DNA of 64,000 nt from Kutzneria kofuensis (GTDB taxonomy: Bacteria; Actinomycetota; Actinomycetes; Mycobacteriales; Pseudonocardiaceae), in contig NZ_JACHIR010000001.1 in assembly GCF_014203355.1 (NCBI RefSeq), positions 7,442,038-7,506,037 on the forward strand. Reading direction: 5' to 3'. Positions 14,904-23,787 of the stretch are shown one piece after another. Made by a program: the position numbers and the translations under genes. The notes under the pieces are model-generated. The model saw only the letters and a program-made list of their open reading frames with translations, was not told the origin of the DNA and made no database searches. How positions within the stretch are numbered: position 1 is the first letter of the stretch; each line of letters begins with the position of its first letter.

Positions 14904-16289
14904 TCAAGACACGGTCAGGGCGGTGTCGTCGAGCACGAACGAGGTCTGCTTGGTGTAGTCCTCGCTGCCGGTGAACTTGATCGTCACCGACTGGCCGGCG
15001 TAGGCGGAGAGGTCGACGCTGTGCTGCTGGTAGCCGGAAGCGGCGTCCTGGTTGGAGTAGCTGGCGACGGTGCTGGAGCCGACGGCGACGGTCAGCGTGT
15101 CGTACTTGGTGCTGGTGGGTTCGGCGGTGTCGATGTGCAGCCAGTAGCTGAGGCTGGCCGAGCACCCGGCGGGGATGGAGACGGTCTGGCTCTCGGTGTT
15201 GGTGGTCGTGGTGCCGGTGCCGTCGAACAGGGCATCGGCCGAGCCGGAATGCGGCGCCTCGACGGAACCGATGCGGGCGTTGCCGCTCCACGACGCGGTC
15301 CCGCTCTCGAAGCCGGGGTTGGCCAGCAGTTGGCCTGGGGCGGCGCAGTTGCCGCCGCCACCACCGGACGTCGACCCCTGCGCCAGCCACGCCGTCGCGT
15401 TCAGGGCCAGGGCGGCGTCGTTGGCCGACGAGTCGGTCCAGCCGTTGTACAGGGTCTTGCCGGACTCGCCGGTTCCGTCGTCGATGGGGGAGCTGTCGTC
15501 CCAGATCGCGACCCGGCCCTTGCCGAAGGTGCTGGTGACGAAGGCGGCGTTGGTGTTGCCCGGCGACGAGCTGCTCAGGTACAGCAGGCCCTTCACGTTC
15601 GGGTTGTCGGCCGGCTTGAGCGTGAACGTGGTGCCGTCGGCGATCAGGCTGTGCTTGACGGTGCCGAACGAGCCGTTCAACACCGGATCGGACGAGTCGC
15701 TGATGGCGACCGGATGATCGGAGTTGACGTCCTTCAGGTCGACGGAGAAGCCGAACGGGTCGGTGTTGTCGACGCCGTTGCTGGTCATGATGTCGTTGAT
15801 GATCTTCGGTGAGTCCCAGCCGTCGTTGTTGCGGTCGCTGCCGGTGTGATCGGACACCAGGAACAGCCCGCCGCCGTTCTGCACGAAGGTCAGCAGCGCC
15901 GTCTTCTCCGAACTGGACAGCCGGATGTTGGGCTCGGGCAGCACGAACTCGTCGAAATGGCTGAGGTCCAGGGCGTTCGAGGAGTTCCCGTACGTGATCG
16001 TGTTGCCGGCCGGCAACGTGTCCAATGTGTACTGACCGGTCTTCTGCAGTGCGATGCCCCACGAGGACAGCGCGCCCGTCCAGTCCTTGTCGCTGCTGGG
16101 CGTGGAGTCCTGTTTGAGCGGATCCGGCTGGCTCGTGCTGATGATCCAGTCCGCGTTGCCGGCGGTTTCGGCCTTGCTGGCGTCGAAGAGGACACGATGC
16201 GTGGTGGCAGCGTGTGAAACCGCCGCCAGGCCGGGTAGGACGGCAGCGGTCAGCGCGGCGGCGAGCGCCGCGCCGGTGATGGGGCGCAT
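14904..16289 (-). CDS. Secreted mosaic protein with C-terminal carbohydrate-binding-like domain
   Basis: 461 residues from ATG 16289 (GGAGG upstream) with a Sec signal peptide (AALAAALTAAVLPGLAAVSHA). The central part (about 30-310) resembles DUF4350/GATase-like Rossmann proteins: HRVLFDASKAETAGNADWI, FDEFVLPEPN, LLTFVQNGGGLFLVSDHTGS, GKGRVAIWDDSSP. After a Gly-rich linker (STSGGGGGNC) a beta-sandwich begins with LLANPGFESGTASWS, typical of carbohydrate-binding-like jelly rolls, with YWLHIDTAE and FVLDDTALTVS. Probably an extracellular polymer-binding protein; enzymatic activity is not evident. Calcium-type motif SDRNNDGWDS near 170. Confidence 0.85.
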   Translation of the reverse strand: MRPITGAALAAALTAAVLPGLAAVSHAATTHRVLFDASKAETAGNADWIISTSQPDPLKQDSTPSSDKDWTGALSSWGIALQKTGQYTLDTLPAGNTITYGNSSNALDLSHFDEFVLPEPNIRLSSSEKTALLTFVQNGGGLFLVSDHTGSDRNNDGWDSPKIINDIMTSNGVDNTDPFGFSVDLKDVNSDHPVAISDSSDPVLNGSFGTVKHSLIADGTTFTLKPADNPNVKGLLYLSSSSPGNTNAAFVTSTFGKGRVAIWDDSSPIDDGTGESGKTLYNGWTDSSANDAALALNATAWLAQGSTSGGGGGNCAAPGQLLANPGFESGTASWSGNARIGSVEAPHSGSADALFDGTGTTTTNTESQTVSIPAGCSASLSYWLHIDTAEPTSTKYDTLTVAVGSSTVASYSNQDAASGYQQHSVDLSAYAGQSVTIKFTGSEDYTKQTSFVLDDTALTVS

Positions 16290-16409
16290 GGGTGCGTACC
16301 TCCGGTGCAGGGAGCGGGGATGTCGCCGCACGAGGATCTCCCGCCCACGCATCGGGATCAATGATTCAATCTTCACTTCACCGAGACGTCATCGATTAGC
16401 CTCCGACAC

Positions 16410-17066
16410 GTGGACGCGGTGGTTTTCGATCTCGACGGCGTGCTGGTCGACTCCGAGCGGACCTGGGACGAGGTGCGCCGGGCCGTGACGGCCGAGCACG
16501 GCGGGACCTGGGACGGGGAGAACACGACCCGGGCCATGATGGGCATGAGCACGCCCGAGTGGGCGGAGTACCTGGCTACGGCGCGTGGTGTGCGGCTGCC
16601 GCCCGACAAGATCGCCCAATTGGTGGTCGACGGCATGGTGCACCGCTATTCCGAGGGCCCGCCGCTGCTGCCCGGGGCCGTCGAGGCCGTACGCGCGACG
16701 GCGGAGCGCTGCCCGGTGGCGATCGCCAGTTCCTCGCCGCCCGCGCTGATCACCGAGGTGCTGCGGGTCACGGGGCTGGACGACGTCGTGAAGGTCGCCC
16801 TGTCCAGCGAGCTGACCGGCGCCGGCAAGCCCGCGCCCGACGTGTACCTGGCCGCTGCCAAGGGCTTGGGCGTGGACCCGACGAAGTGCGTCGCCGTCGA
16901 GGACTCCACCAACGGCATCAGGGCCGCGCTGAACGCCGGGATGATCACGGTGGCCGTGCCGAACGAGCACTTCCCGCCGGACCCGCAGGTCCTGGCCCGG
17001 GCGGCCAAGGTCATCACCGGCGTCCGCGAGCTGCCGGCCGTGCTCGATCTTTTGTCAGGGCCGTGA
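16410..17066 (+). CDS. HAD-superfamily phosphatase/phosphoglucomutase-like hydrolase
   Basis: 218 residues from a GTG start. Motif I DLDGVLVDSE holds the nucleophile and acid Asp residues; motif II Ser in IASSSP; Lys in GAGKPAPDVY; motif IV EDSTNGIRAALNAGM. The cap is the small helical C1 type of beta-phosphoglucomutase/gph-like enzymes. Likely a sugar-phosphate or phosphoglycolate phosphatase. A second, related HAD gene lies at 59565-60230. Upstream the secreted-protein gene is divergent. Confidence 0.92.
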   Translation: MDAVVFDLDGVLVDSERTWDEVRRAVTAEHGGTWDGENTTRAMMGMSTPEWAEYLATARGVRLPPDKIAQLVVDGMVHRYSEGPPLLPGAVEAVRATAERCPVAIASSSPPALITEVLRVTGLDDVVKVALSSELTGAGKPAPDVYLAAAKGLGVDPTKCVAVEDSTNGIRAALNAGMITVAVPNEHFPPDPQVLARAAKVITGVRELPAVLDLLSGP

Positions 17067-17154
17067 CAATCCCGCTGTCGGCCGATCCCGCGCCGTGACG
17101 GGAAGGCCCTATCCTGGCCGCTTGCGGAAATTGACCCTGCGTGAACGAGCGATC

Positions 17155-17853
17155 ATGGAGCTCGACCGGGTCGTCGCGTGGCTGGAGACCGGTGCGGTCG
17201 ACGACGCCCACGTGCTCGGCTCCGACGACGAGCGTGACTGGATGCTGCGCATGTGCGCCGCGCTGCTCGCGCTGCTCAACGAGCACGAGGTCGACGAGTT
17301 CGGGCGCTGCACGCGCTGCCGGGAACCTCGCTCCGGGCTGCGCAAGGCGCTGCCCGGCAGCCGTCGCGCCAGTTCGTGTGCCGTGCTCGATCACGTGATC
17401 GCCGCCTTCGGCGACTCCGTCGAGACCGTGTGGACCCGGGTGCTCACCACCCTCGGCGCCGACATGACCGAGGACGAGGTCCGCGAGTGGCTCGCCACCC
17501 CGCCCGTCCCCGAAGCGCCGAGCCCCTCCCTGTTCAACGTCGACGTCATCGGCGGCTACGGCTTCGGCGCCGCCGAGTTCAACCTCGAACAGGTCAAGTC
17601 CCTGCCCGAGACGCCCGACGAGAGCACCGACCCCATCTCCGGCTGGTTCCGCCGCCCCTACATCTTCGCCGAGGACCCCACCGAGCCCGGTACCGCTCTG
17701 CGAGCCGTCAACCAGTACCGGCAGCAGGCCAAGGTGTGGCGCACCCCCGAGGAGCTGGCCTGCGAGTCCGACACCGCCGTGCTGCCCCGCCTCGAGTTCG
17801 CCGACACCGTGCCGATGTACCTGCCCTCCTTCGGGCCGGCCGTGCGGGCGTGA
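17155..17853 (+). CDS. Actinobacterial conserved hypothetical protein
   Basis: 232 residues from ATG 17155 (MELDRVVAWLETGAVDD). In-frame upstream starts (GTG 17095, TTG 17122) would add up to 20 residues. It contains a CTRCRE cysteine pair with a further Cys about 20 residues later, hinting at a small metal site, and a C-terminal half rich in acidic and proline residues with a WFRRPYIFAEDP segment. No signal peptide or membrane span. Function not recognised. The 150-base gap that follows carries a hairpin at 17964-17989. Confidence 0.75.
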   Translation: MELDRVVAWLETGAVDDAHVLGSDDERDWMLRMCAALLALLNEHEVDEFGRCTRCREPRSGLRKALPGSRRASSCAVLDHVIAAFGDSVETVWTRVLTTLGADMTEDEVREWLATPPVPEAPSPSLFNVDVIGGYGFGAAEFNLEQVKSLPETPDESTDPISGWFRRPYIFAEDPTEPGTALRAVNQYRQQAKVWRTPEELACESDTAVLPRLEFADTVPMYLPSFGPAVRA

Positions 17854-17963
17854 CCCCCGCTCACGTGATCCCGCCACGCTCGTGCGTGGGCATTCGCGTG
17901 GTCGCTTCTCCACGCTTCCCGGTCAGCATATGGCTATGTCGCGTCAGAGTCGGCGTCTCGCCC

Positions 17964-17989
17964 GGCTTCGACATTGCTTCGTCGAAGCC
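17964..17989. promoter_or_regulatory. GGCTTCGAC hairpin upstream of small secreted protein
   Basis: GGCTTCGAC and GTCGAAGCC form a perfect 9-bp stem with an 8-base loop, 20 bases before the ATG at 18010. It could end transcription from the gene before, or act in the 5' leader of the gene after. Confidence 0.4.
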
Positions 17990-18009
17990 GTGGGAGTACG
18001 GCTGATCGT

Positions 18010-18321
18010 ATGCGTATTGGTCTGGTTTCGATGATTACTCTGCTGGCGACGTTGATTGTGGTGCCGGCGACGAGCGCGAATGCGACGGTTGTGACTCCAG
18101 GTTCGATCGTCGCGAGCCCGACGCAGGTCCACCGGGTGTACGTCGGTGGCGGCGGTGCCTGGAAGCCTGGCCCGGCCCTGCAGGCGGCCATCGAGAACGC
18201 CAGGCAGAGCACGCGAGCAGACGGCGTCAGCAACGTCGAGGCGTGCCGGTTGGTCGACTACAAGATCGACTGGGACCCCGAAACGCATTGGTACATCGCG
18301 GAGGCGACGATCTCGTGTTGA
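18010..18321 (+). CDS. Small secreted protein of unknown function
   Basis: 103 residues with a clear Sec signal peptide (ITLLATLIVVPATSANA) and a mature part of about 78 residues with two Cys (EACRLVDYK and the terminal ISC) that may form a disulfide. Early codons are richer in A/T than the neighbours. No family recognised. A lone extracellular peptide; binding, inhibitor or toxin roles are all possible. Confidence 0.75.
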   Translation: MRIGLVSMITLLATLIVVPATSANATVVTPGSIVASPTQVHRVYVGGGGAWKPGPALQAAIENARQSTRADGVSNVEACRLVDYKIDWDPETHWYIAEATISC

Positions 18322-18419
18322 CGTGACGCCGCAGCGATCGGCTCGGACCGCAATGGTGGCGCGAACCGGGGCGCGGCCTTCCTTCTGAAAGGTCGGGTTT
18401 GCGAAGGCGGTGTTTTCAC

Positions 18420-19511
18420 ATGCGATGGTGTAGCAGGGCTTTGGTAGGCGGCGCGGCGGCAGCGCTGATCGTGTCGAGTGGAACGGGAATCAGCAGCGCC
18501 GCCCCCGCGACCATCCCGGCGGCGGATCGGCAGGTCCAATTCGTGGTGGACGGCACCACCACCTACGGCACCCTGCATGTGCCGGCCCACCGTCCCGGGG
18601 CTCGGTTGGCCGTGGCGCTGCTTCTTCCCGGTAGCGGCCCCACCGACCGGAACGGCGACCAGCCACCGGGCTTCACCCCCGCGACACTTCGGTTGATCGC
18701 CGACGTGCTGGGGCAGGACGGGGTGATCAGCCTGCGCTTCGACAAGTACTTCACCGGACGGACCGGCCCCGGACGCTATCGGGACGACCCGGGTCGGATC
18801 GACATGGCGGCGTTCACCCGGCAGGCCGTGGCCGCCTACGACGTGATGCGGGAACAGCCCGAGACCGATCAGCATGCGCTGCTCATCGTCGGCCACAGCG
18901 AAGGCGGCCTCCAGGCACTGCTGGTCGCACGGGCCGCGCGGCCGAAGCCGGTCGGGCTGGCCCTGCTCGAACCGCAGGACCTGCCCGCCCTCGACATGAT
19001 GGACTACCAGGTCGCCGGGCAACTCGACCAAGCGGCGGCGGCGGGCGTCATCACCCGGGAGGTGGCCGAACGGAACAAGGCGGCCGTCCGCGAGGGGATC
19101 ACTGACTTCCGTGCCCGTCACCCCGTGGTCGTCGAGGGACTGCTGCCGGGGGTCGCCGCGCTCCTGCGCGACCTGGACAATCCGCTCAAGTCCCGGTTCA
19201 TCCACAGCGTCGACGCCATCTACCCGCCGGACGTGGCGCGGCGGATCGGCCCCGGCACCCGGGTGATGGTCACCTGCGGGACCGCCGACACCCAGGTTCC
19301 TTGCTGGACAACGTCTCCGCTGCTCCGTGCGCTGTCCGCGGCGCATGCCACCGGTCCCGGGCTGAGGGTGCTGCCCGAGGTGGATCACTTCCTCCACCCG
19401 GCCGGCACTCCCGTCGACGACCAGATTCTCGCCGAATCGGCGCGGCTGGCCCTCCACGAGTTCCTCCGGCCGTGGTGGAACGACGGCGGCGGTGATGCTC
19501 GGTTGAGGTGA
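18420..19511 (+). CDS. Secreted alpha/beta hydrolase
   Basis: 363 residues from the ATG at 18420 (AAGGCGG upstream; a TTG seven codons earlier is less likely). Signal peptide (LVGGAAAALIVSSGTGISSA). The hydrolase domain shows LLLPGSGPTDRNGD (oxyanion region), nucleophile in GHSEGG (Ser near 160), Asp in CGTADTQVP and His in VDHFLHP. Similar proteins are annotated as secreted lipases or dienelactone-hydrolase-like esterases. A 9-bp hairpin terminator follows. Confidence 0.88.
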   Translation: MRWCSRALVGGAAAALIVSSGTGISSAAPATIPAADRQVQFVVDGTTTYGTLHVPAHRPGARLAVALLLPGSGPTDRNGDQPPGFTPATLRLIADVLGQDGVISLRFDKYFTGRTGPGRYRDDPGRIDMAAFTRQAVAAYDVMREQPETDQHALLIVGHSEGGLQALLVARAARPKPVGLALLEPQDLPALDMMDYQVAGQLDQAAAAGVITREVAERNKAAVREGITDFRARHPVVVEGLLPGVAALLRDLDNPLKSRFIHSVDAIYPPDVARRIGPGTRVMVTCGTADTQVPCWTTSPLLRALSAAHATGPGLRVLPEVDHFLHPAGTPVDDQILAESARLALHEFLRPWWNDGGGDARLR

Positions 19512-19527
19512 ACGCAGGGCTACGGGG

Positions 19528-19557
19528 GTTGGGCCTCACCGGTAGGCAAGGCCCAAC
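19528..19557. terminator. Bidirectional hairpin between convergent genes
   Basis: GTTGGGCCT (19528-19536) and AGGCCCAAC (19549-19557) make a perfect 9-bp stem with a 12-base loop, located between the stops of the secreted hydrolase (plus) and the zinc-ribbon gene (minus). Confidence 0.7.
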
Positions 19558-19566
19558 GCGGCGTCG

Positions 19567-19842
19567 TCAGGACGAGAACAGGAAGCGACCGAAGCCGCCC
19601 TTGCGCTGGCGGCGGTCGCCCCAACCGGGGCCGCCGTGGTGGCCGCCGCCGTAGTCGCGGGAACCGGCGTAGTGCTGCTGCGGACCGCCCCACTGCTGGC
19701 TGGACCACTGGGCCTCGGCGCGGGTGAGGGCCTCGAGCTCGCCGTGGTCCAGGAAGATGCCGCGGCACGTGTCGCACTGCTCGACGTGCACGCCGTTGCG
19801 CTCGTAGCTCCGCATGGAACCGGGGCACTTGGGGCAGTTCAT
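19567..19842 (-). CDS. TFIIB-type zinc-ribbon protein
   Basis: 91 residues. MNCPKCPGSM and VEQCDTCRGIFLDHGELEAL form the two CxxC knuckles of the zf-TFIIB (DUF1706-like zinc ribbon) family; the C-terminal half is Gly/His/Gln-rich and disordered. The start overlaps the stop of the upstream phosphotransferase gene (ATGA, 19839-19842), so the two are co-translated. These proteins are small zinc-binding factors of unknown role, often near stress or kinase genes. Confidence 0.88.
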   Translation of the reverse strand: MNCPKCPGSMRSYERNGVHVEQCDTCRGIFLDHGELEALTRAEAQWSSQQWGGPQQHYAGSRDYGGGHHGGPGWGDRRQRKGGFGRFLFSS

Positions 19843-20612
19843 CGGGTCTCCTCACTATCGGTCATCCGGCGGCACGCGGCGAGCATTGCCCGGTCCACGT
19901 CGTCCAGGGGGCGGTCGGTCAGCAGGGCCGTCGCGGCGGTGTAGACCACGAAGGCGCGGGCGATGGGTTCGAGGAACGGCCAAGGGTCGCCGGACAGGGG
20001 CAGGGCGGGGCCGTGACCGGCGCGGTAACCGGCGAGGAACCGCTGCCAGCCGTACTCCGGCAGCGCCCCGACGGCGTAGCCGGCGGCGATCCGTCCGAGG
20101 TCCCACCCGGGATCGCCGAGCCCGAGGTCGTCGACGTCGATCAGAAGCCACCGGCCCCGATACTGCACGAGCTGCCCGAGGTGCCAGTCGCCGTGCACGA
20201 GGTGGTAGCCGGGTTCGAGCGGCGCGACGGTCTCCCACGCGGCGAGAACCGTTGCGGCGTCACGACTTGCGGGTAAGCGGGAGATGGCGCCGGACAGGCG
20301 CGCGGGGGTGCCGGCGGCGGGGATGGGGCCGAGCCGGGACGGGTCGACGCGATGCAGTCGGGCGAGCAGCCCACCGGCCTCGGCCCACGGCGCGGTCGCC
20401 TCGTCGTCGGCGACCGGACGGCCCAGCGGCCACACGCTCACCCAGCGGTCGCCGACCGCGATCGGCCGGCAATCCTTGGGCGGCAACAGGATTCCGTGCA
20501 GAGCCGGATGCGCGGCCAGGCGCATCCGGTCGGCGAGCGCGCGGCCGTCGACGCCGTCGTGATGGGCCTTGACGACCTCGTCGGCCGTGCTGACGACAAC
20601 TCCGGCTGCCAC
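19839..20612 (-). CDS. Aminoglycoside phosphotransferase-fold kinase
   Basis: 257 residues with the APH/choline-kinase layout: Brenner motif HGDWHLGQ and metal-binding DVDDLGLGDPGWDLGR. The last motif position is Gln instead of the usual Asn, as in maltokinase-like HGDxHLGQ motifs, so this is likely native rather than a defect. The N-lobe (VVKAHHDG) is short. Substrate unknown (sugar, choline or antibiotic). Co-translated with the zinc-ribbon gene downstream. Confidence 0.88.
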   Translation of the reverse strand: MAAGVVVSTADEVVKAHHDGVDGRALADRMRLAAHPALHGILLPPKDCRPIAVGDRWVSVWPLGRPVADDEATAPWAEAGGLLARLHRVDPSRLGPIPAAGTPARLSGAISRLPASRDAATVLAAWETVAPLEPGYHLVHGDWHLGQLVQYRGRWLLIDVDDLGLGDPGWDLGRIAAGYAVGALPEYGWQRFLAGYRAGHGPALPLSGDPWPFLEPIARAFVVYTAATALLTDRPLDDVDRAMLAACRRMTDSEETR

Positions 20613-20682
20613 GCTCCACCTCCTCCGTTCACCAACACTGGGTAAACGGTCTGTAATGGAGCGAAGGTTCCCGGAGAACCTG

Positions 20683-21468
20683 TCAATGACCTGAGAAAGT
20701 CGCCTTGCCGGGACCGTCGGTCAGGAAGGAGCGCACCGCCCCGCGCAGGTCGTCGGTGTCGAACAGCTCGGCGGCGATGGCGGTGACGTGCGCGTTCGCC
20801 TCGGCGACGCCACCGTGCTCGAAGTGCCGCAGCACCTGCTTGGTCGCCGCGTGCGCCTTGGTCGGGCCGGCGGCCAGCCGTCGCGCGTACGCCAGCGCGG
20901 CGTCGTCGAAGCCCTCGTCCGGCAGCACCTTGTTGACGACGTTCCAGCGCTCCAGCGTCGCCGCGTCGTAGCGGTCGCCGGTCATCACGAACTCCTTGGC
21001 CCGGCCGACGCCGGCCCGCGCCGCGAGCCGCTGCGTGCCGCCCATCGTCGGCGTCAGGCCGATCACGTTCTCCACCAGCCCGAACTTCGCCCGCTCGGCG
21101 GCGAGCAGCACGTCGCAGGCGACGGCGATCTCGAACGCCCATGTCAGGCACAGCGCGTGCGCGGCGAACACGGTCGGGAACGGCAGCGCCGCGATCCGGT
21201 CCGGGATCGTCAGCATCTCGTCGAAAAGTTCCTTGGCGGCGGCGGCCGACGGCTGCGCGTCGAAAAGGGCAACGTCGACGCCTCCGCTGACCACGCGGCC
21301 GGCGGCCCTGATCAACAACGCCCGTGGCTGCGACGCTTCCACCTGCCCGATCGCCTCGCCGAGTTCTGCCTGCATGGCGGCGGTGTAGAGGTTCAGCGGC
21401 GGCGCGTCGACGGTCAGCACGGCCAGCCCGGCGTCCTCCCGGTCCAGTCGCAGCAGCTCCACGGCCAA
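20683..21468 (-). CDS. Enoyl-CoA hydratase/isomerase family protein
   Basis: 261 residues of the crotonase fold. RVVSGGVDVALF is the oxyanion/acyl-CoA loop; Glu in WAFEIAVACDV and Glu in FGLVENVIGL occupy the two catalytic positions, though the Pro preceding the second Glu is replaced by Val. GLTPTMGGTQRL is typical. A second crotonase besides the one at 1750-2514; they are divergent in sequence. Likely fatty-acid or branched-chain acyl-CoA breakdown. The 70 bases after it hold no gene. Confidence 0.9.
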   Translation of the reverse strand: MAVELLRLDREDAGLAVLTVDAPPLNLYTAAMQAELGEAIGQVEASQPRALLIRAAGRVVSGGVDVALFDAQPSAAAAKELFDEMLTIPDRIAALPFPTVFAAHALCLTWAFEIAVACDVLLAAERAKFGLVENVIGLTPTMGGTQRLAARAGVGRAKEFVMTGDRYDAATLERWNVVNKVLPDEGFDDAALAYARRLAAGPTKAHAATKQVLRHFEHGGVAEANAHVTAIAAELFDTDDLRGAVRSFLTDGPGKATFSGH

Positions 21469-21523
21469 CTCCCGTCTGCAGTGATCTTTGCTTTACCCAC
21501 CCTCTCACGCTCATGATTGCCGG

Positions 21524-21883
21524 GTGTCGGAGATTGCGTCGTGGAACGGCGAGCACCCGCAGGTGAAACTGCTCGACCCCGTGCTGTTCGCTCAGCTCGG
21601 GGCCGGCGAGGGCGGGTACGCGGAGTTGCTGCTGGCCGAGTACGGCCGGCCGGAGCAGGTGATCGTGCGCAACGAGGTGCCGCACGGAGTACTGCACTAC
21701 ATCCAGTTCGAGGAGCGGCCGGACCGTCCGGCCTGGACAACACATCTGATCTTCGGTGGCGCCACCGAGCCGCAGGTGCGCGAGTACCTGGTGACGATCG
21801 GCCTGGGCTCGGTGGAGATCCACACGGTCTACGGCGCCACCGAGCCCATCTACGACGCCCCCGAAGAGGTCGACGAGCTCTAG
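21524..21883 (+). CDS. Conserved hypothetical protein
   Basis: 119 residues from GTG 21524 (MSEIASWNGEHPQVKLLDP). The sequence suggests a small soluble alpha+beta protein (VPHGVLHYIQFEERPDRPAW, VREYLVTIGLGSVEIHTVYG). No motif recognised. It is divergent from the crotonase and its stop overlaps the stop of the Hsp70-like gene on the other strand by sharing a CTAG tetramer (21880-21883). Confidence 0.7.
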   Translation: MSEIASWNGEHPQVKLLDPVLFAQLGAGEGGYAELLLAEYGRPEQVIVRNEVPHGVLHYIQFEERPDRPAWTTHLIFGGATEPQVREYLVTIGLGSVEIHTVYGATEPIYDAPEEVDEL

Positions 21884-23613
21884 ACCGTCGACGGCGCCGG
21901 GGCGCCGGTTCCCGGGTCGGTGATCGTCGACGTCGTCGGGTCGGCCGGCGCGGAGCTGACGATCGTGCCTGGGTCGTAGGCGGGCGGTGGGTCGTTGTGC
22001 GGCACGCCGGCGGGGCTGCTGTCCGTGGCGGGCGGCGGGGTGTCATCGGTCGCCGGCGGCGGCGTGGCCGACGCCGACGGGCTGTCGTCCGGGGGAGGTC
22101 CGATCATCGGGGCTCCGGTGCGATCCTCGGCGCTCGTGGTCGGGCCCGGCTGCCCCGGCGTCTGAGCGGAGCTGCCTGCGGTGGAGCTGCTGCCGGACGT
22201 CTTCGAGGTCGACGTCGTACTGCTGTGCCCGGTGGTCTTGGACGGCTTGCGCGACGCTGCGTGCGCGGCGCCCGACGCCGGCGGCTCGGCGACGGTCGGC
22301 GTGGCGCCGGGAGTCGCCGCCTGGGCCGGGGAGCCGACCTCGGTGGTCTGCGCGCTGTACACGAGCGCGCCGCCGGCCATCGCGACCAGCGCCAGCCCGG
22401 CAGCCCCGGCGAGCATCCGAGGCCGGACCATCCGTCGCGGCCGGACCGGCGTGGCCAGGTGCAACGGGATCTCGGGCTCCTTGGGACGCACCGGCGGCGC
22501 GGCCATCGCGACGACGGCGGGCACCGGTTCCACGACGGTGTCCAGCGACGCCGACAGCGCCGCGCCAACGGCAACCGTCGCCTTGGGATCGGCGTCGACG
22601 GCGACGGGACGCCCCAGCCCGGCCGACAACAGCTCAGTGACCAGCGGAATCCGGGACGAGCCGCCGACCAGCAGCACCGCCGCCAGGTCGGACTCGGTGA
22701 GGCCGGCGGAGCGAACGGTCCGCCGCATCAGGTCGACGGTTTCCTCCAGCGCGGCCCGGATCATGGCCTCGAACTCGGCGCGGATCAGCCGGGCCTGCCG
22801 CTGCCCGGACGGCAGCAGGACGGGGATCATGACCTCGGTGTCGAGGGAAAGAGCCTCCTTGGCCTCGGTGATCTCCCGCCGCAGCCGGCCGACGGCGCTC
22901 ACCACGAGCGGGTCGTCGGCCGACAGTCCCGTCATCAGCTCGGGGAACTGGTGGCGGATCCGTTCGAACACGAGCTCGTCGAAGTCGACGCCGCCGAGGT
23001 GGTCGTCGCCGGCGGGCTCGCCGAGCAGGTCGAACGAGCCGACGGAATCCTTGCGCAGCACGGCCGTGTCCACGGTGCCACCGCCCAGGTCGTAGACGCC
23101 GATCGTGTCGCCGGGCGCGACCCGCTCCGTCGCGGCGTACGCGATCGCGGCGGCGGCCGGCTCGGTGAGCAGCAGGCAGTCACCGAGCCCGAACTCGGCC
23201 AGCGCGGCGCCCAGCAGCGCGGTCTTGTGCCCGCCCCAGCCGGCCGGGTGCGTGATCGCGATCTGCTCGGGTTCGCCGCCCTCACGGGATCGCACCAGGT
23301 CGACGACCCAGCGCGCGAGCAGCGCGGTCAGCTCGTGCGCGGTGTGTCCGCCGTCGCCGAGCAGCATCGGGGTCTCGTCGCCGATGCGGCGCTTGAACTC
23401 CCGCGCCACCCCGGACGGGTCGACCGCGGCCCGGCGCTCGGCCGCGTCGCCGACGAGCACGCCGCCGTCCCGGCCGATGTGCAGCACCGAGGGCACACAC
23501 GTGCTTCTGTTACCGAGGGTGACCATTTCCGGTGACCCACCGCCCCGCCGGATGGCGGCTGCGGTGAACGTCGTCCCGAGGTCCAAGCCGAGCAGATAGC
23601 CCACGGGAGGCAC
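21880..23613 (-). CDS. Membrane-anchored Hsp70-like ATPase (no substrate-binding domain)
   Basis: About 577 residues. The N-terminal ~360 residues are an Hsp70/actin-fold ATPase: GLDLGTTFTAAAI (phosphate 1), VYDLGGGTVDTAV (phosphate 2) and LLVGGSSRIPLVTELL (adenosine loop). Instead of the DnaK peptide-binding domain there is a basic linker, one membrane helix near 404 (GAAGLALVAMAGGALVY) and a ~150-residue Ser/Thr/Pro-rich tail that should lie outside the cell. Start is GTG 23613 or 23604; neither has a good ribosome site. Divergent from the iniB-iniA-iniC-like operon, so a shared envelope-stress role is inferred. Confidence 0.88.
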   Translation of the reverse strand: MPPVGYLLGLDLGTTFTAAAIRRGGGSPEMVTLGNRSTCVPSVLHIGRDGGVLVGDAAERRAAVDPSGVAREFKRRIGDETPMLLGDGGHTAHELTALLARWVVDLVRSREGGEPEQIAITHPAGWGGHKTALLGAALAEFGLGDCLLLTEPAAAAIAYAATERVAPGDTIGVYDLGGGTVDTAVLRKDSVGSFDLLGEPAGDDHLGGVDFDELVFERIRHQFPELMTGLSADDPLVVSAVGRLRREITEAKEALSLDTEVMIPVLLPSGQRQARLIRAEFEAMIRAALEETVDLMRRTVRSAGLTESDLAAVLLVGGSSRIPLVTELLSAGLGRPVAVDADPKATVAVGAALSASLDTVVEPVPAVVAMAAPPVRPKEPEIPLHLATPVRPRRMVRPRMLAGAAGLALVAMAGGALVYSAQTTEVGSPAQAATPGATPTVAEPPASGAAHAASRKPSKTTGHSSTTSTSKTSGSSSTAGSSAQTPGQPGPTTSAEDRTGAPMIGPPPDDSPSASATPPPATDDTPPPATDSSPAGVPHNDPPPAYDPGTIVSSAPADPTTSTITDPGTGAPAPSTV

Positions 23614-23646
23614 ATCGCGACACTCTGGGTGGTCATTAGCGTCGAA

Positions 23647-23692
23647 ATCCCCCAACAATCCCCCAACGCACCCCCGTACCGGATCCCCCAAC
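23647..23692. promoter_or_regulatory. Three ATCCCCCAAC direct repeats upstream of the Hsp70/ini loci
   Basis: ATCCCCCAAC occurs at 23647-23656, 23658-23667 and 23683-23692, spaced by 11 and 25 bases (about one and two and a half helix turns). They lie in the divergent region between the Hsp70-like gene and the iniB-like gene. Direct repeats with helical spacing suit LuxR/LAL- or SARP-type activators; the LuxR gene at 28077-29498 is a candidate binder (inference). Confidence 0.4.
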
Positions 23693-23787
23693 GCCGGGGA
23701 TGCGGGACGGGGGACGGCACCCGATGCACCCGCGGGTGATCGCTACCTAGCGTTATGGGCAACTCGCCGATCGAGGAGGAGATTCCC

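Noticed and set aside
17936-18034. 32-codon ORF overlapping the start of the small secreted protein gene
   Set aside because: No ribosome site and Arg-rich composition; the hairpin at 17964-17989 inside it is a better explanation of the sequence.
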